Assembly: GCF_024171815.1 (NCBI RefSeq)
Contig: NZ_JAMTCJ010000002.1
Span: 1,240,001 to 1,304,000, forward strand
Direction of reading: 5' to 3'
DNA: 64,000 nucleotides
Source: Williamsia maris
Lineage (GTDB): Bacteria > Actinomycetota > Actinomycetes > Mycobacteriales > Mycobacteriaceae
The notes under the pieces are model-generated. The model searched no databases. It was not told the DNA's origin and was given only the letters and a program-made list of their open reading frames with translations. The translations under genes were made by a program, and so were the position numbers. Positions within the stretch are counted from its first letter, which is position 1, and the number at the start of each line of letters is the position of its first letter. Below, piece after piece: positions 49,929-58,969 of this stretch.

Positions 49929-50693
49929 TCACCGGAAGTAGCTGCCCGGCGGCACCCCGATCTCTCGTGAGAAGGCGGCGACGAAAGCGCTGGGCGTCGA
50001 GTACCCCACTCGGCCCGCGACTCGTGCGACCGCCATCCCGTCGGCGAGCAGTGGTAGCGCGGCGGCGATGCGCAGGTGAGTTCGCCACCGCCCGAACGTG
50101 ATTCCGGTGTCGGTCCGGAAGCTGCGCGCGATGGTGCGTTCGCCGATGCCGATCTCGGCGGCGAGTTGGGCCAACGTGCGTTGGTCGGCGGGTTGCCGGG
50201 CGACGGTGTCGGCGACGACGCGGGCGCGCGCGTCCTCCGGCCATCGCAGCCTCAGCGTCGTCACGTCGGTGGGGATGAGCAGATCGAACAGGACTGCCTC
50301 CGCCCGTAGGCGCGCCGCGATCGAGTCCCGGCCGGACAGTCGCGTCAGGTGGTCGAAGAGGTGATGGACGAGAGGCGTGACGGACACCAGCGTCGGCTCC
50401 GCCCACTTCGTCGTGGCGGCGTCGATGTAGATGCCGCGCATGGCCGCGCCGCGGAGCGATGCTGTCTGGTGCGCGCAGCCGGCGGGAATCCACAACGCGC
50501 GGGTGGGAGGAAGGATCCATTGGCGCTCGCCGATGCGCACCGTCAGGACTCCTGCTGATGCCCAGGCGATCTGGTGGGTCGGGTGTTCGTGATCGGCGAA
50601 GCGAACACCGTCGGCCAGCGCGAGTTCGCCGAGAACCATGGCTGTCGGGCCGAGCTCGATCGGGAGGACAGCACTGTGTCCGTTCTGCGACAT
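49929..50693 (-). CDS. AraC-family transcriptional regulator with cupin domain
   Basis: A 254-residue regulator. An N-terminal cupin ('HEHPTHQIAWASAGVLTVRI', 'LPPTRALWIPAGCAH') precedes two C-terminal helix-turn-helix motifs, 'LAQLAAEIGIGERTIARSFR' and 'VARVAGRVGYSTPSAFVAAF'. The arrangement resembles NimR/YdeO-like regulators that often control a neighbouring transporter, but no transporter is adjacent here. TAGGTT (50707-50702 on the minus strand) lies eight bases before ATG 50693. Targets and ligand are unknown. Confidence 0.85.
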   Translation of the reverse strand: MSQNGHSAVLPIELGPTAMVLGELALADGVRFADHEHPTHQIAWASAGVLTVRIGERQWILPPTRALWIPAGCAHQTASLRGAAMRGIYIDAATTKWAEPTLVSVTPLVHHLFDHLTRLSGRDSIAARLRAEAVLFDLLIPTDVTTLRLRWPEDARARVVADTVARQPADQRTLAQLAAEIGIGERTIARSFRTDTGITFGRWRTHLRIAAALPLLADGMAVARVAGRVGYSTPSAFVAAFSREIGVPPGSYFR

Positions 50694-50748
50694 GATCTGT
50701 CAACCTACCGTCTGGCGTACAGCGGATCCACGTCTTAGCGTCTCGAAC

Positions 50749-51321
50749 ATGGCGATGAACATGGCACACCGGCTGCTGTGCCGGTCAGCGGTTTGGGAGC
50801 GGCGATGCGTCGAGAAAGTGGTCCCGTGGGTAGTGGACGGGGTGGGTTCACGAGCACACGTGCTCGAGATCGGGCCCGGATACGGGGCGAACATCGCGGC
50901 CCTGAATGAACGCTTCGACGAGGTGAGCGTGGCCGAGATCGATCCGGTCCTCGCTGCCGGGCTCGAGAGGAGACACCCGGGAGTGACGGTGACAACCGCT
51001 GACGGCGCGAACCTCCCGATGCCCGACCGGAGCTATGACGCGGTCACCAACTTCACCATGCTGCATCACGTTCCGACGGCGGAGATGCAGGACTCGGTCT
51101 TCGCCGAGGCGCTCCGCGTCCTTCGGCCGGGTGGCGTGCTGGCCGGCTGCGACGTGCTCGACTCGATCTCGATGCGGGTCCTGCACATCGGGGACGTCTT
51201 CAACCCGTTGGACGTGACCACGTTGGGAGAGCGACTTGAACGCGCCGGTTTCACCGACGTCGATCTCGAACGCCGGGGCGGGCAGATCCGCATGCGCGCA
51301 GTGCGACCGCGAGCCGGCTAG
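50749..51321 (+). CDS. Class I SAM-dependent methyltransferase, UbiE-like
   Basis: A 190-residue methyltransferase with motif I 'VLEIGPGYGANIAAL', 'VAEIDPVLAAGLERRHPG', 'YDAVTNFTMLHHVP' and 'EALRVLRPGGVLAGCD'. Substrate unknown. ATG 50749 is supported by TAGCGT (50736-50741) exactly seven bases upstream (leaderless). Its TAG stop and the TAG stop of convergent mutY share the palindrome CTAG at 51318-51321. Confidence 0.82.
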   Translation: MAMNMAHRLLCRSAVWERRCVEKVVPWVVDGVGSRAHVLEIGPGYGANIAALNERFDEVSVAEIDPVLAAGLERRHPGVTVTTADGANLPMPDRSYDAVTNFTMLHHVPTAEMQDSVFAEALRVLRPGGVLAGCDVLDSISMRVLHIGDVFNPLDVTTLGERLERAGFTDVDLERRGGQIRMRAVRPRAG

Positions 51322-52223
51322 GTGCCCGACCGGTGGTGGGTCGATTCGCCTGCGAGACAAAAGCGTCCGTCGGACATGGACTCGATCAGACCGTCGGCCA
51401 GCAGCGAGTCCAGCGCCCGCTCGCGCTGACCGATGTCGGTGGTCCAGATCGCGTCGATGCGGTCGCGGCCGACCGGACCGTCGCTGCCACGGAACTCGTC
51501 GAGCAGCAGCCCACGCACCTGGCGATCGGTGCCGGCGAACTTCTGCACCTTCTTCTTGGTGGTGACCGCGGGTCTGCCGAGATCGACCCAGAGGCATTCG
51601 AGGACAGGGCAATCGCCGCATCGGGGGTTCTTCGCCGTGCAGACCAGTGCACCCAGCTCCATCAAGGCGGCCGAGAAGCGTGGGGCGCGGGCGGGGTCGT
51701 CGGGTAACAGTGCCTGCGCGTCGGCCAGGTCGGTGCGCGCGGGCGTGCCTGCGTCGCCGCGACCGTGGACGGCCCGCGCGATCACTCGGCGCACGTTGAT
51801 GTCGACCACCGGCACCGACTGATCGAACGCGAAGCAGGCCACTGCGCGTGCGGTGTAGTCACCGATGCCGGGCAGCGTCAGCAGCGTCTCGACATCGCTG
51901 GGGACGACGTCGTCGAAGCGGGTGGCCAGCGCCGTCGCACACTCGTGCAGTCGCATCGCGCGCCGCGGGTACCCGAGCTTGCCCCACGCGCGCACCACTT
52001 CTCCGACACCGGACTCGGCCATCGCCGAGGGCACCGGCCACCGCTCGATCCACTCGAGCCACTTCGGGATCACGCGGGCCACCGGCGTCTGCTGCAACAT
52101 GATCTCGCTGATGAGGATCTGCCACGGTGTCACCTTCGCGCCGCGCCACGGCAGATCACGTTCATGCACGTCGAACCATGCGAGCAGACGCGATTGGAGA
52201 TCATTCGGCAGAATGTCAGTCAT
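51318..52223 (-). CDS. mutY: A/G-specific adenine DNA glycosylase MutY
   Basis: A 301-residue HhH-GPD glycosylase that removes adenine opposite 8-oxoguanine. The catalytic Glu lies in 'LISEIMLQQTPVARV', and the helix-hairpin-helix with catalytic Asp is 'LPGIGDYTARAVACFAF' to 'PVVDINVRRV'. The iron-sulfur cysteines follow C-x6-C-x2-C-x4-C ('CTAKNPRCGDCPVLEC'), one residue shorter in the last gap than E. coli MutY. Orthologue of Rv3589. ATG 52223 or 52232 may be used. Both lie at or inside the divergent canB start, so there is no spacer between the two genes. Confidence 0.9.
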   Translation of the reverse strand: MTDILPNDLQSRLLAWFDVHERDLPWRGAKVTPWQILISEIMLQQTPVARVIPKWLEWIERWPVPSAMAESGVGEVVRAWGKLGYPRRAMRLHECATALATRFDDVVPSDVETLLTLPGIGDYTARAVACFAFDQSVPVVDINVRRVIARAVHGRGDAGTPARTDLADAQALLPDDPARAPRFSAALMELGALVCTAKNPRCGDCPVLECLWVDLGRPAVTTKKKVQKFAGTDRQVRGLLLDEFRGSDGPVGRDRIDAIWTTDIGQRERALDSLLADGLIESMSDGRFCLAGESTHHRSGT

Positions 52224-52872
52224 GGCATCCATGACCCCAGCACAGGCGTGGCGCGAAATGCGCGACGGAAATGACCGATTCGTCAACGGTGAACCCAAGC
52301 ATCCCAGCCAGGGTATCGACGACCGGAACCGTCTCACCGGCGGGCAGACCCCCAAGGCAGTCCTCTTCGGATGCTCGGACTCCAGGGTCGCGGCCGAGAT
52401 CGTGTTCGATCAGGGCCTCGGCGACCTCTTCGTCGTGCGGACCGCCGGCCAGGCCATCGACTCCGCCGTGCTCGGATCGATCGAGTTCGCGGTCGCGGTG
52501 CTGAAGGTGTCACTGATCGCGGTCCTCGGCCACGACAGCTGCGGCGCGGTGGGCGCGACGATCAAGGCTGTCGACGAGGCCCAGATCCCCGGCGGTTACA
52601 TCCGCGACGTGGTCGAGAAGGTGACGCCGAGCGTTCTGTCGGGTCGGGCCGAGGGCCTGACCCGCGTCGACGAGTTCGAGGCCCGACATGTGCAGGAGAC
52701 GACCAAGCTCCTCACCGAGCGCAGTCGGATCATCGCCGATGCGATCGAGGCCGGCGAACTGGGCATCGTGGGGCTCACCTACAGCCTGGCCGAGGGGCGC
52801 GCGTGGTTGCGCGAGGTCGTCGGCGCTGTCGACGATCAGCCGGACACGGCTCACGCCCTCCCGACGGTGTGA
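52222..52872 (+). CDS. canB: Beta-class carbonic anhydrase
   Basis: A 216-residue beta-carbonic anhydrase orthologous to Mtb Rv3588c (CanB). Zinc ligands are Cys51 ('FGCSDSR', with Asp53 and Arg55), His104 and Cys107 ('LGHDSCGAV'). It interconverts CO2 and bicarbonate for carboxylation reactions and pH balance. ATG 52222 or 52231 could start it. The sequence CATGGCATCCATG holds ATG codons of both canB and divergent mutY, with no Shine-Dalgarno for canB. Its promoter must therefore lie inside the mutY coding sequence or the start must be further downstream. Confidence 0.9.
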   Translation: MASMTPAQAWREMRDGNDRFVNGEPKHPSQGIDDRNRLTGGQTPKAVLFGCSDSRVAAEIVFDQGLGDLFVVRTAGQAIDSAVLGSIEFAVAVLKVSLIAVLGHDSCGAVGATIKAVDEAQIPGGYIRDVVEKVTPSVLSGRAEGLTRVDEFEARHVQETTKLLTERSRIIADAIEAGELGIVGLTYSLAEGRAWLREVVGAVDDQPDTAHALPTV

Positions 52873-52944
52873 GCTGAACACTTTGTGACCGACACGCCGC
52901 GGCAGGTCAGACGGGCCACCGACCCCGGCCGATAGCGTTGAAAC

Positions 52945-53697
52945 GTGTTGGAACCGCAGGGACCTCTCCCACCCGAGATCTATTGGCGTCGCCGTGCGCT
53001 CGCCGTCGGTGTGGTGGTGTTGGTCATCGTGGTGATCGTCGGCATCATCCTGCTGGCCACCGGTGGGTCGGACGACAAGCCGACCAACACCAGCGCGAGC
53101 CTGAGCACCAGTCCGTCGTCGACGCAGCTCCCCGAGAGCATCGACCCGTCGCAGTCCGGGGTCACCGGCGGCGGATCCGGTGGCGGGTCGGCCGCACCGT
53201 CGAGCTCGGGTGCACCCGGCGCGTCGTCCACCCCGGCGTCGTCCGGGGCGCCGCAGAGTTCGCAGGCCCCGGGCGCGGTCCCGGCCAGCGGCCTGTGCCC
53301 CGACCAGAACATCTCGGTGGTGCTCTACACCGACAAGCCCTCGTACACGACCGGCGACAAGCCGACCTTCACGCTCGTCGTCACCAACGCGGGCCTGACA
53401 GAGTGCACCCGCGACGTCGGCAAGGACATGCAGAACGTCACCGTGCGCAGCCTCGACGGGACCCGCTACATCTGGTCGGCGACGGATTGCTCGCCGATCA
53501 ACACCGTGAACAACCAGTTGCTCAAGCCGGCCCAGCAGTTCAAGGACACGATCGTGTGGTCCGGCACGACCAGCGCGCCCGGCTGCAAGCTGCCGCGGGT
53601 GCAGGCCGGAGCGGGTCCGTACCAGGCCGTCGGCGAACTCGGCCAGCGTCAGAGCGCGCCGATCACGTTCAACTTCACCAACCCGCCCGGCGCCTGA
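52945..53697 (+). CDS. Single-pass membrane protein of unknown function (Rv3587c-like)
   Basis: A 250-residue protein with a short cytoplasmic N-terminus and one membrane helix ('ALAVGVVVLVIVVIVGIILL', about 18-38). A Ser/Pro/Gly-rich linker (about 45-115) leads to a C-terminal extracytoplasmic beta-rich domain with 'VVLYTDKPSYTTGDKPTFTL' and three cysteines likely to form disulfides. Position between canB and disA matches Mtb Rv3587c. Function unknown. GTG 52945 follows TAGCGT (52933-52938) by six bases, so a leaderless mRNA is predicted. Confidence 0.8.
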   Translation: MLEPQGPLPPEIYWRRRALAVGVVVLVIVVIVGIILLATGGSDDKPTNTSASLSTSPSSTQLPESIDPSQSGVTGGGSGGGSAAPSSSGAPGASSTPASSGAPQSSQAPGAVPASGLCPDQNISVVLYTDKPSYTTGDKPTFTLVVTNAGLTECTRDVGKDMQNVTVRSLDGTRYIWSATDCSPINTVNNQLLKPAQQFKDTIVWSGTTSAPGCKLPRVQAGAGPYQAVGELGQRQSAPITFNFTNPPGA

Positions 53698-53716
53698 TCG
53701 CACCGGGAGCTGAGGG

Positions 53717-54799
53717 CTAGTCGAATCGCTCGATGGTGGTCTCGGCGAGACGGGACAGTCCCTCACGGATGTGCCGAGCCCAGATACCGCCGATGCCGTC
53801 GATGGCCTGCAGGTCCGACGCGCTCGTCGCGAGCAGGGCCTGCAGTGTCCCGTAGCTGCGGACCAGCCGGTCGAGATGGGCGAACTGCAGCCCTGAGATC
53901 CGCGCGAGCAGACGGTAGCCGCGCGGACTCATCGTGGTGTCCTGCGCGTCGAGGGTGGTGGGGTAGCCGAACGCCCCCGCCAGCAGCGTCTGGTCGAGCA
54001 GGTCGGTATCGTTGAGCGCCTCGATGGCCTCGATCGCCTGCCGGACCTCCTCGATGGTCGCCGGCTCCGGACTCGAGTAGTAGTCGCGGACCACGAGCTC
54101 ACGCATCGAGTCGTTGTCGCCGACCAATTCCTCGAGCTGCAGGCTCAGCTGCCTGCCGTTGGCCCCGAGTTCGAGCACGTACTGCTCGATCTCCATCGAC
54201 ACCCGACGCACCATCTCCATGCGCTGCACCGCGGTCATGGCGTCGCGCAGCGAGACGTAGTCCTCGATCTCCGCCCGGGACAGCGCAGAACTGACGTCGT
54301 CGAGCCGTGTCTTGTAGCGCTGCAGCGTCGCCACGGCGAGGTTCGCGCGGGACAGGATCGGATCCGACCCCTCCACGACGTGGCGGATACCCGCGACGTA
54401 GGCGCTGACGATCGACATCGATGCGCTCACCGAGATCACCGGATGACCGGTCTGGATGGCGGTGCGCTCGGCCGCGCGGTGTCGGGTACCGGACTCCTCG
54501 GTGGGGATCGACGGGTCGGGGACCAGCTGCACGTTCGCGCGCAGGATCCGGGTGCCGTCGGTCGAGAGCACCACGGCGCCATCCATTTTCGACAGCTCGC
54601 GGAGACGGGTCGGTGCGAACTCCACGTCGAGCGCGAACCCGCCGTCGCAGATCCGTTCCACGTCGTCGTCGTAGCCGAGGACGATGAGCGCGCCGGTGCG
54701 ACCACGAAGGATCCGCTCGAGACCATCGCGCAGGCCGGTGCCCGGGGCCACCCGCGCGATGGTCGCGCGGAGCAGGTCGCCGTGCGTCACGTCCGCCAT
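53717..54799 (-). CDS. disA: DNA integrity scanning diadenylate cyclase DisA
   Basis: A 360-residue DisA that makes cyclic di-AMP from two ATP. The DAC domain holds 'MDGAVVLS' (DGA 73-75) and '[12 protein letters not shown]' (GTRHR 104-108), the two signature motifs. A helical linker and a C-terminal HhH DNA-binding part ('[19 protein letters not shown]') follow. The family is octameric and inhibited by branched DNA. ATG 54799 has GGAGAGA upstream. Next to radA in the genome (one gene between), as in Mtb Rv3585-Rv3586, consistent with the reported RadA-DisA functional link. Confidence 0.95.
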   Translation of the reverse strand: MADVTHGDLLRATIARVAPGTGLRDGLERILRGRTGALIVLGYDDDVERICDGGFALDVEFAPTRLRELSKMDGAVVLSTDGTRILRANVQLVPDPSIPTEESGTRHRAAERTAIQTGHPVISVSASMSIVSAYVAGIRHVVEGSDPILSRANLAVATLQRYKTRLDDVSSALSRAEIEDYVSLRDAMTAVQRMEMVRRVSMEIEQYVLELGANGRQLSLQLEELVGDNDSMRELVVRDYYSSPEPATIEEVRQAIEAIEALNDTDLLDQTLLAGAFGYPTTLDAQDTTMSPRGYRLLARISGLQFAHLDRLVRSYGTLQALLATSASDLQAIDGIGGIWARHIREGLSRLAETTIERFD

Positions 54800-54845
54800 G
54801 GGTGTGTCTCTCCGTCGTGGGTCACGCCGACTAGATTAACTGCGT

Positions 54846-55406
54846 GTGAAGAGCACCTTTGTCGTACCCGATGGTCTCGAGCCCGCCCAGCGCCGCTCGG
54901 ACGCCCTGGCGCCGGGAGATCGGATGCCCTCGCACAACCCCATGTGCTTCGGTTGCGGACCGGACGCGCCCAACGGTCTGCACCTCGACGCCCGCGCCGG
55001 CGAGGGCATGGCGATCACCGGCGAGATGCTCGTCGAACCGCACTTCGAGGGTGGTCCGGGCATGATCCACGGCGGCATCCTGTCGTCGGCGTTCGACGAG
55101 ATCATGGGCATGAACGTGATGCTGATGGGTGTCACCGCGGTGACCGCGGTGCTCGACGTCGACTTCGCCAAGCCGATCCAGCTGGGCAGCAGGCTGCGGT
55201 TCTCCACCGAGATCCTGGGGACGCAGCGCCGCAAGATCTACGTCCGGGCCGTTGCGCATCTGATCGATGGCGACGGGAACAGCGGCGGGGACACCGGCGA
55301 GGAGGTGGGCGGCGCGCACGGCCTGTTCATCATCGTCGATCCGAGCGTGCACTTCCGTGAGAGCCGTGCCAAGAGCCAGTTCGCGTCGCCGGAGTTCGGT
55401 GCCTGA
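54846..55406 (+). CDS. PaaI/THEM4-like hotdog-fold thioesterase
   Basis: A 186-residue hotdog protein. 'NPMCFGCGPDAPNGLHL' is typical of THEM4-like members, and 'GGPGMIHGGILSSAFDEIMG' is the active-site helix with the acidic nucleophile. It probably hydrolyses acyl-CoA esters, substrate unknown. It is inserted between disA and radA. GTG 54846 lies eight bases after TAGATT (54832-54837) with no Shine-Dalgarno. The disA start is 46 bp away on the other strand. Confidence 0.82.
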   Translation: MKSTFVVPDGLEPAQRRSDALAPGDRMPSHNPMCFGCGPDAPNGLHLDARAGEGMAITGEMLVEPHFEGGPGMIHGGILSSAFDEIMGMNVMLMGVTAVTAVLDVDFAKPIQLGSRLRFSTEILGTQRRKIYVRAVAHLIDGDGNSGGDTGEEVGGAHGLFIIVDPSVHFRESRAKSQFASPEFGA

Positions 55407-55414
55407 GCAGCGGG

Positions 55415-56791
55415 TCAGAATTTGTAGGTGTCGGCGCTGGTGACGAGTGCGGCCCGAACCGCCTCGTGCAGATCGGCCACCTGGGTCACCTTGATGCCGG
55501 CGGGGAGATCGGTGGACCCCGCGGGCACGATGGCGTGCCGGAGCCCGAGTCGCTTGGCCTCGGCCACCCGACGGCCCACCCCGGACACCCGGCGCACCTC
55601 ACCCGCGAGACCCACCTCTCCGATGGCGACGGTGGAGCGCGGCAGCGGCTTCATCTTCACGATCGATCCGACGGACAGGGCGATGGCGAGGTCAGCGGCG
55701 GGCTCGGTGAGCTTCATGCCGCCGACGGTCGCCACGTAGACCTCTACGGTGGAGACCTTCACGTCGATGCGGCCCTCGAGCACCGCGAGGATCATCGCCA
55801 CCCGCTGGGAGTCGAGGCCGCTGACCGCCCGCCGGGGCGATCCGTTCTGGGTGGGGGAGACCAGCGCCTGCACCTCACCGACCATTGGCCGTTTGCCGTC
55901 CATCGCGACGGTGATCGCGGTGCCCGGCACCTCGGAGTCGCGGTGGTGCAGGAAGAGGCCGGACGGGTCCGGGACCTCGTGGATGCCGTCGCCGCGTTGC
56001 TCGAAGCAGCCGACCTCGTCGGACGCACCGAACCGGTTCTTGATGCCCCGCACCATCCGCAACGACGAATGTTTGTCGCCCTCGAAGGCGAGCACGACGT
56101 CGACGAGGTGTTCCAACGACCGGGGCCCGGCGACCGCGCCGTCCTTCGTGACGTGGCCGACGAGGATGATCGCGATACCGGAGTTCTTGGCCAGTGACGT
56201 CAACGCCGTTGTCACCGAGCGGATCTGGGTGACGCCGCCGTTGACCCCGTCGGATCCGCCTGCGACCATGGTCTGCACCGAGTCGACGATCATCAGGCTC
56301 GGCTGCACCTGCGCGGCGTGACCGAGGACGGTGTCGAGGTCGGATTCGGCGGCGAGGTAGACCTCCGGGTGCACCGCACCGGTGCGTTCGGCGCGCAGCC
56401 GAACCTGGGCGGCCGACTCCTCGCCGGTGATGTAGAGCGCCCGCTTGCCCTGCACCGCCCAGCGTTTGACCGTCTCGAGCAGCAGGGTGGACTTGCCGAC
56501 GCCGGGCTCACCGGCGAGCAGGACGACCGAACCCGGCACGACACCTGATCCGAGGACCCGGTCGAGTTCGCCGATGCCGGTCGGGAACGCCGCGGCCGCG
56601 GTGGGATCGATCTCGGTGATCGGGCGGGCCGGGGTGGACGGGGCGATCGCGACGGAACCACGCGCCGACACCGACACGGTGGCGACCTCGTCTATCGAGC
56701 CCCACTCATTGCACTCGGGACAGCGGCCGACCCACTTGGTGGACTGATGGCCGCACGCGGTGCATCGATAGGACGAACGGGGTTTGGCCAC
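55415..56791 (-). CDS. radA: DNA repair protein RadA
   Basis: A 458-residue RadA/Sms, a RecA-like helicase that aids branch migration in recombination. The N-terminal zinc finger is 'YRCTACGHQSTKWVGRCPEC'. The RecA core has Walker A 'LAGEPGVGKSTLL' and the RadA-specific 'GIKNRFGASDE'. The C-terminal Lon-like domain has 'MKLTEPAADLAIALS'. GTG 56791 has TAGTGT (56803-56798 on the minus strand) six bases upstream and no Shine-Dalgarno, so its mRNA should be leaderless. Orthologue of Rv3585. Confidence 0.95.
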   Translation of the reverse strand: MAKPRSSYRCTACGHQSTKWVGRCPECNEWGSIDEVATVSVSARGSVAIAPSTPARPITEIDPTAAAAFPTGIGELDRVLGSGVVPGSVVLLAGEPGVGKSTLLLETVKRWAVQGKRALYITGEESAAQVRLRAERTGAVHPEVYLAAESDLDTVLGHAAQVQPSLMIVDSVQTMVAGGSDGVNGGVTQIRSVTTALTSLAKNSGIAIILVGHVTKDGAVAGPRSLEHLVDVVLAFEGDKHSSLRMVRGIKNRFGASDEVGCFEQRGDGIHEVPDPSGLFLHHRDSEVPGTAITVAMDGKRPMVGEVQALVSPTQNGSPRRAVSGLDSQRVAMILAVLEGRIDVKVSTVEVYVATVGGMKLTEPAADLAIALSVGSIVKMKPLPRSTVAIGEVGLAGEVRRVSGVGRRVAEAKRLGLRHAIVPAGSTDLPAGIKVTQVADLHEAVRAALVTSADTYKF

Positions 56792-56833
56792 GCGGCAACA
56801 CTAGCGACGCGGACCGACACCCTCGGGGAGGAC

Positions 56834-57556
56834 TCAGCCCTCGCCTTCGCTCGCGCTTCCCTCTTCTTCTCCGCCGCCGGGGTTCTGCACCGCGCGGTCG
56901 TCGCGCGGGAGGACCGAACCGGCGTCGACCGGGACGTTCAGGGTGACCTGGCCCGCCTCGGCGAAGGTGAACACCAGCGGCACGGTGAGGCCGGGGGTGA
57001 TCTGCTTGCCCGCACCGGTCAGCGTGACGCTGATCCGGGTCTCGCTCGGATCGGCGGAGTTGTTCGACGACGACGTGCTCGACGGGGCAGAACTCGACGG
57101 GGCGGAACTCGCCGGGACGCTGCTCGAGGAGGACGCGCTCGCCGACGCGGTGGGCGACTCCACGAGCAGCTGCGAGGGCTGGCCTGCGCGCAGCGACTTG
57201 GTCGCCGGGATGTCCTGGCTGCCGTCGATGGAGGCGACCCCGGTGCCGGACTTGAACGTGATCGACTGCAGCCGATCGTTCTTGTACGGGCTGTTGTTCG
57301 AGATCAGGAAGGCGAGTTGCAGCGGACCGCCGTTGACGAACTCGGCGTTGCTCCCCGACGAGGGGAACACGACGTGGACGTCGCGCAGGGCGATGTCGCC
57401 GAGGGTGGCGAACGAACCGTTCACCGCGGCGGCCTGATTGGTGGTCTGAGCGATCTGGCCGGCGCCGCAGGCGGTGGTACCGAGGGCCAATGCGCCGCCC
57501 ATGGCGGCGATCGCAGCGACGCGAGTCAGGTGACGAAAGGGGTTGAGCACTGACAC
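56834..57556 (-). CDS. lpqE: Lipoprotein LpqE
   Basis: A 240-residue lipoprotein orthologous to Mtb Rv3584. The signal sequence ends in 'GALALGTTACGAGQ' with the lipidated Cys near residue 30. A beta-rich domain with 'DVHVVFPSSGSNAEFVNGGP' resembles copper-chaperone-like or immunoglobulin-like folds but lacks a clear metal motif. A long Ser/Ala-rich low-complexity insert lies at about 137-167, and the C-terminus is Glu/Gly-rich. GTG 57556 is chosen for GAAGGA upstream. Function unknown; Mtb lpqE is upstream of and opposite to carD, as here. Confidence 0.82.
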   Translation of the reverse strand: MSVLNPFRHLTRVAAIAAMGGALALGTTACGAGQIAQTTNQAAAVNGSFATLGDIALRDVHVVFPSSGSNAEFVNGGPLQLAFLISNNSPYKNDRLQSITFKSGTGVASIDGSQDIPATKSLRAGQPSQLLVESPTASASASSSSSVPASSAPSSSAPSSTSSSNNSADPSETRISVTLTGAGKQITPGLTVPLVFTFAEAGQVTLNVPVDAGSVLPRDDRAVQNPGGGEEEGSASEGEG

Positions 57557-57744
57557 CGGGTTTCCTTCTCGCTGGGGACGACGGCCGGATGGCGCACTAC
57601 GCAGCGTAGTGGCCACGGCGCTCCGAAGCGCGTTCGGGTGCCCAAATGACCTAGCTCACCGCGTGATACGGCACCGGTGACCTGTGATCGTCGGGGGTGG
57701 ATCGCTGCTGGTAGGCCGCTGACCTGCACCGTTGTGTGATACCC

Positions 57745-57765
57745 CCACGGGCCCCGTGGTAAGCT
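57745..57765 (+). promoter_or_regulatory. carD: carD promoter region with adjacent inverted repeat
   Basis: TAAGCT (57760-57765) is a TANNNT -10 box, giving a leader of about 18 bases that holds GAAAGGGG. Immediately before it CCACGG (57745-57750) and CCGTGG (57754-57759) form a perfect 6-bp inverted repeat with a 3-bp spacer, in the position of a promoter-spacer operator. The remaining 190 bp towards lpqE show nothing I can assign. Confidence 0.45.
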
Positions 57766-57790
57766 GGCCCAATCGAAAGGGGCTTGAAAC

Positions 57791-58279
57791 TTGAATTTCA
57801 AAGTCGGCGACACCGTTGTATACCCCCATCACGGTGCTGCTCTAGTCGAAGACATCGTGGTCCGCACCATCAAGGGCGAGCAGGTCGAGTACGTCGTCCT
57901 GAAGATCGCGGACGGTGACATGACCGTGCAGATCCCGTCCACGAAGCTCGAGTACGTCGGTGTTCGCGACGTCGTCGGGGTCGAAGGCCTGGACAAGGTG
58001 TTCGACGTCCTCCGTGCGCCCCACACCGAGGAGCCCACCAACTGGGCGCGTCGCTTCAAGGCCAACCAGGAGAAGCTGATCTCGGGCGACATCATCAAGG
58101 TGTCGGAGATCGTGCGTGACCTGTGGCGTCGTGAGCAGGACCGCGGGCTGTCCGCAGGCGAGAAGCGCATGTTGACGCGTGCGCGTCGCGTGCTGGTCGA
58201 CGAGCTGTCGCTCGCTCAGGGCACCGACAACGCTCGGGCCGACCTCATCCTCGACGAGGTTCTCGCACCCGCCTCGTAA
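57791..58279 (+). CDS. carD: RNA polymerase-binding transcription regulator CarD
   Basis: A 162-residue CarD. The N-terminal Tudor-like RNAP-interaction domain is '[20 protein letters not shown]'. The C-terminal helical DNA-binding domain includes Trp85 ('[10 protein letters not shown]'), the residue that in Mtb wedges the upstream edge of the transcription bubble, and '[18 protein letters not shown]'. CarD stabilises open promoter complexes, notably at rRNA promoters, and is essential in mycobacteria. The start is TTG 57791, rare for an essential gene, with GAAAGGGG eight bases upstream. It is followed by ispD and ispF as in Mtb. Confidence 0.95.
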   Translation: MNFKVGDTVVYPHHGAALVEDIVVRTIKGEQVEYVVLKIADGDMTVQIPSTKLEYVGVRDVVGVEGLDKVFDVLRAPHTEEPTNWARRFKANQEKLISGDIIKVSEIVRDLWRREQDRGLSAGEKRMLTRARRVLVDELSLAQGTDNARADLILDEVLAPAS

Positions 58280-58291
58280 GAGAGTCTCTCT

Positions 58292-58969
58292 GTGTCAACC
58301 GTCTGCCTGATCCCGGCTGCGGGGGCGGGTACCCGTCTGGCTGCCGGTCGACCCAAGGCGTTCGTCGATCTCGCCGGCCAGACCATCCTCGAACGAGCCG
58401 TTCGTGGGGTGCTCGACGCCGACGTCGACGCCGTTGTCGTCGCGGTCCCCGCTGATCTGGTGGCGCAGGCGCAGGCCATGCTCCCGGACTGCCATGTGGT
58501 GGTCGGCGGCGCCGAACGCAGCGCGTCGGTGCGGGCCTGCATCGCGGCGGCCTCCGCGTCGTTCGACGCCGACGTGATCCTCATCCACGACGCCGCACGC
58601 GCGCTGACCCCGCCGGACCTGTTCCGGAGGGTCGTCGACGCGGTGCGTGCCGGTGCTCCGGCGGTCATCCCCGGCGTGCCGGTCACCGACACCCTCAAGG
58701 CCGTCGAACCCGGTGGCGGTGCCGAGCACGTCGTCGCCACCGTGGACCGCAGCGTCCTGCGCGCGGTCCAGACCCCGCAGGGTTTCACCCCCGACGCACT
58801 GGCCCGTGCACACGCGGCCGGTGGTCATGCCACCGACGACGCCGGACTGGCCGAGGCGGCGGGCATCCCGGTGACCGTGGTCCAGGGCGACCTGATGGCT
58901 TTCAAGATCACCACCGAGTGGGACCTGCGGCTCGCGCGCATGTTGCTCGAAGCGACAGGAGTCCGCTGA
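58292..58969 (+). CDS. ispD: 2-C-methyl-D-erythritol 4-phosphate cytidylyltransferase
   Basis: A 225-residue IspD, the third step of the MEP isoprenoid pathway (CTP + MEP to CDP-ME). The nucleotide-binding start is '[17 protein letters not shown]', with '[16 protein letters not shown]' and 'RAVQTPQGF'. GTG 58292 follows carD by 12 bp, and its stop overlaps ispF (TGATG). Orthologue of Rv3582c. Confidence 0.95.
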   Translation: MSTVCLIPAAGAGTRLAAGRPKAFVDLAGQTILERAVRGVLDADVDAVVVAVPADLVAQAQAMLPDCHVVVGGAERSASVRACIAAASASFDADVILIHDAARALTPPDLFRRVVDAVRAGAPAVIPGVPVTDTLKAVEPGGGAEHVVATVDRSVLRAVQTPQGFTPDALARAHAAGGHATDDAGLAEAAGIPVTVVQGDLMAFKITTEWDLRLARMLLEATGVR

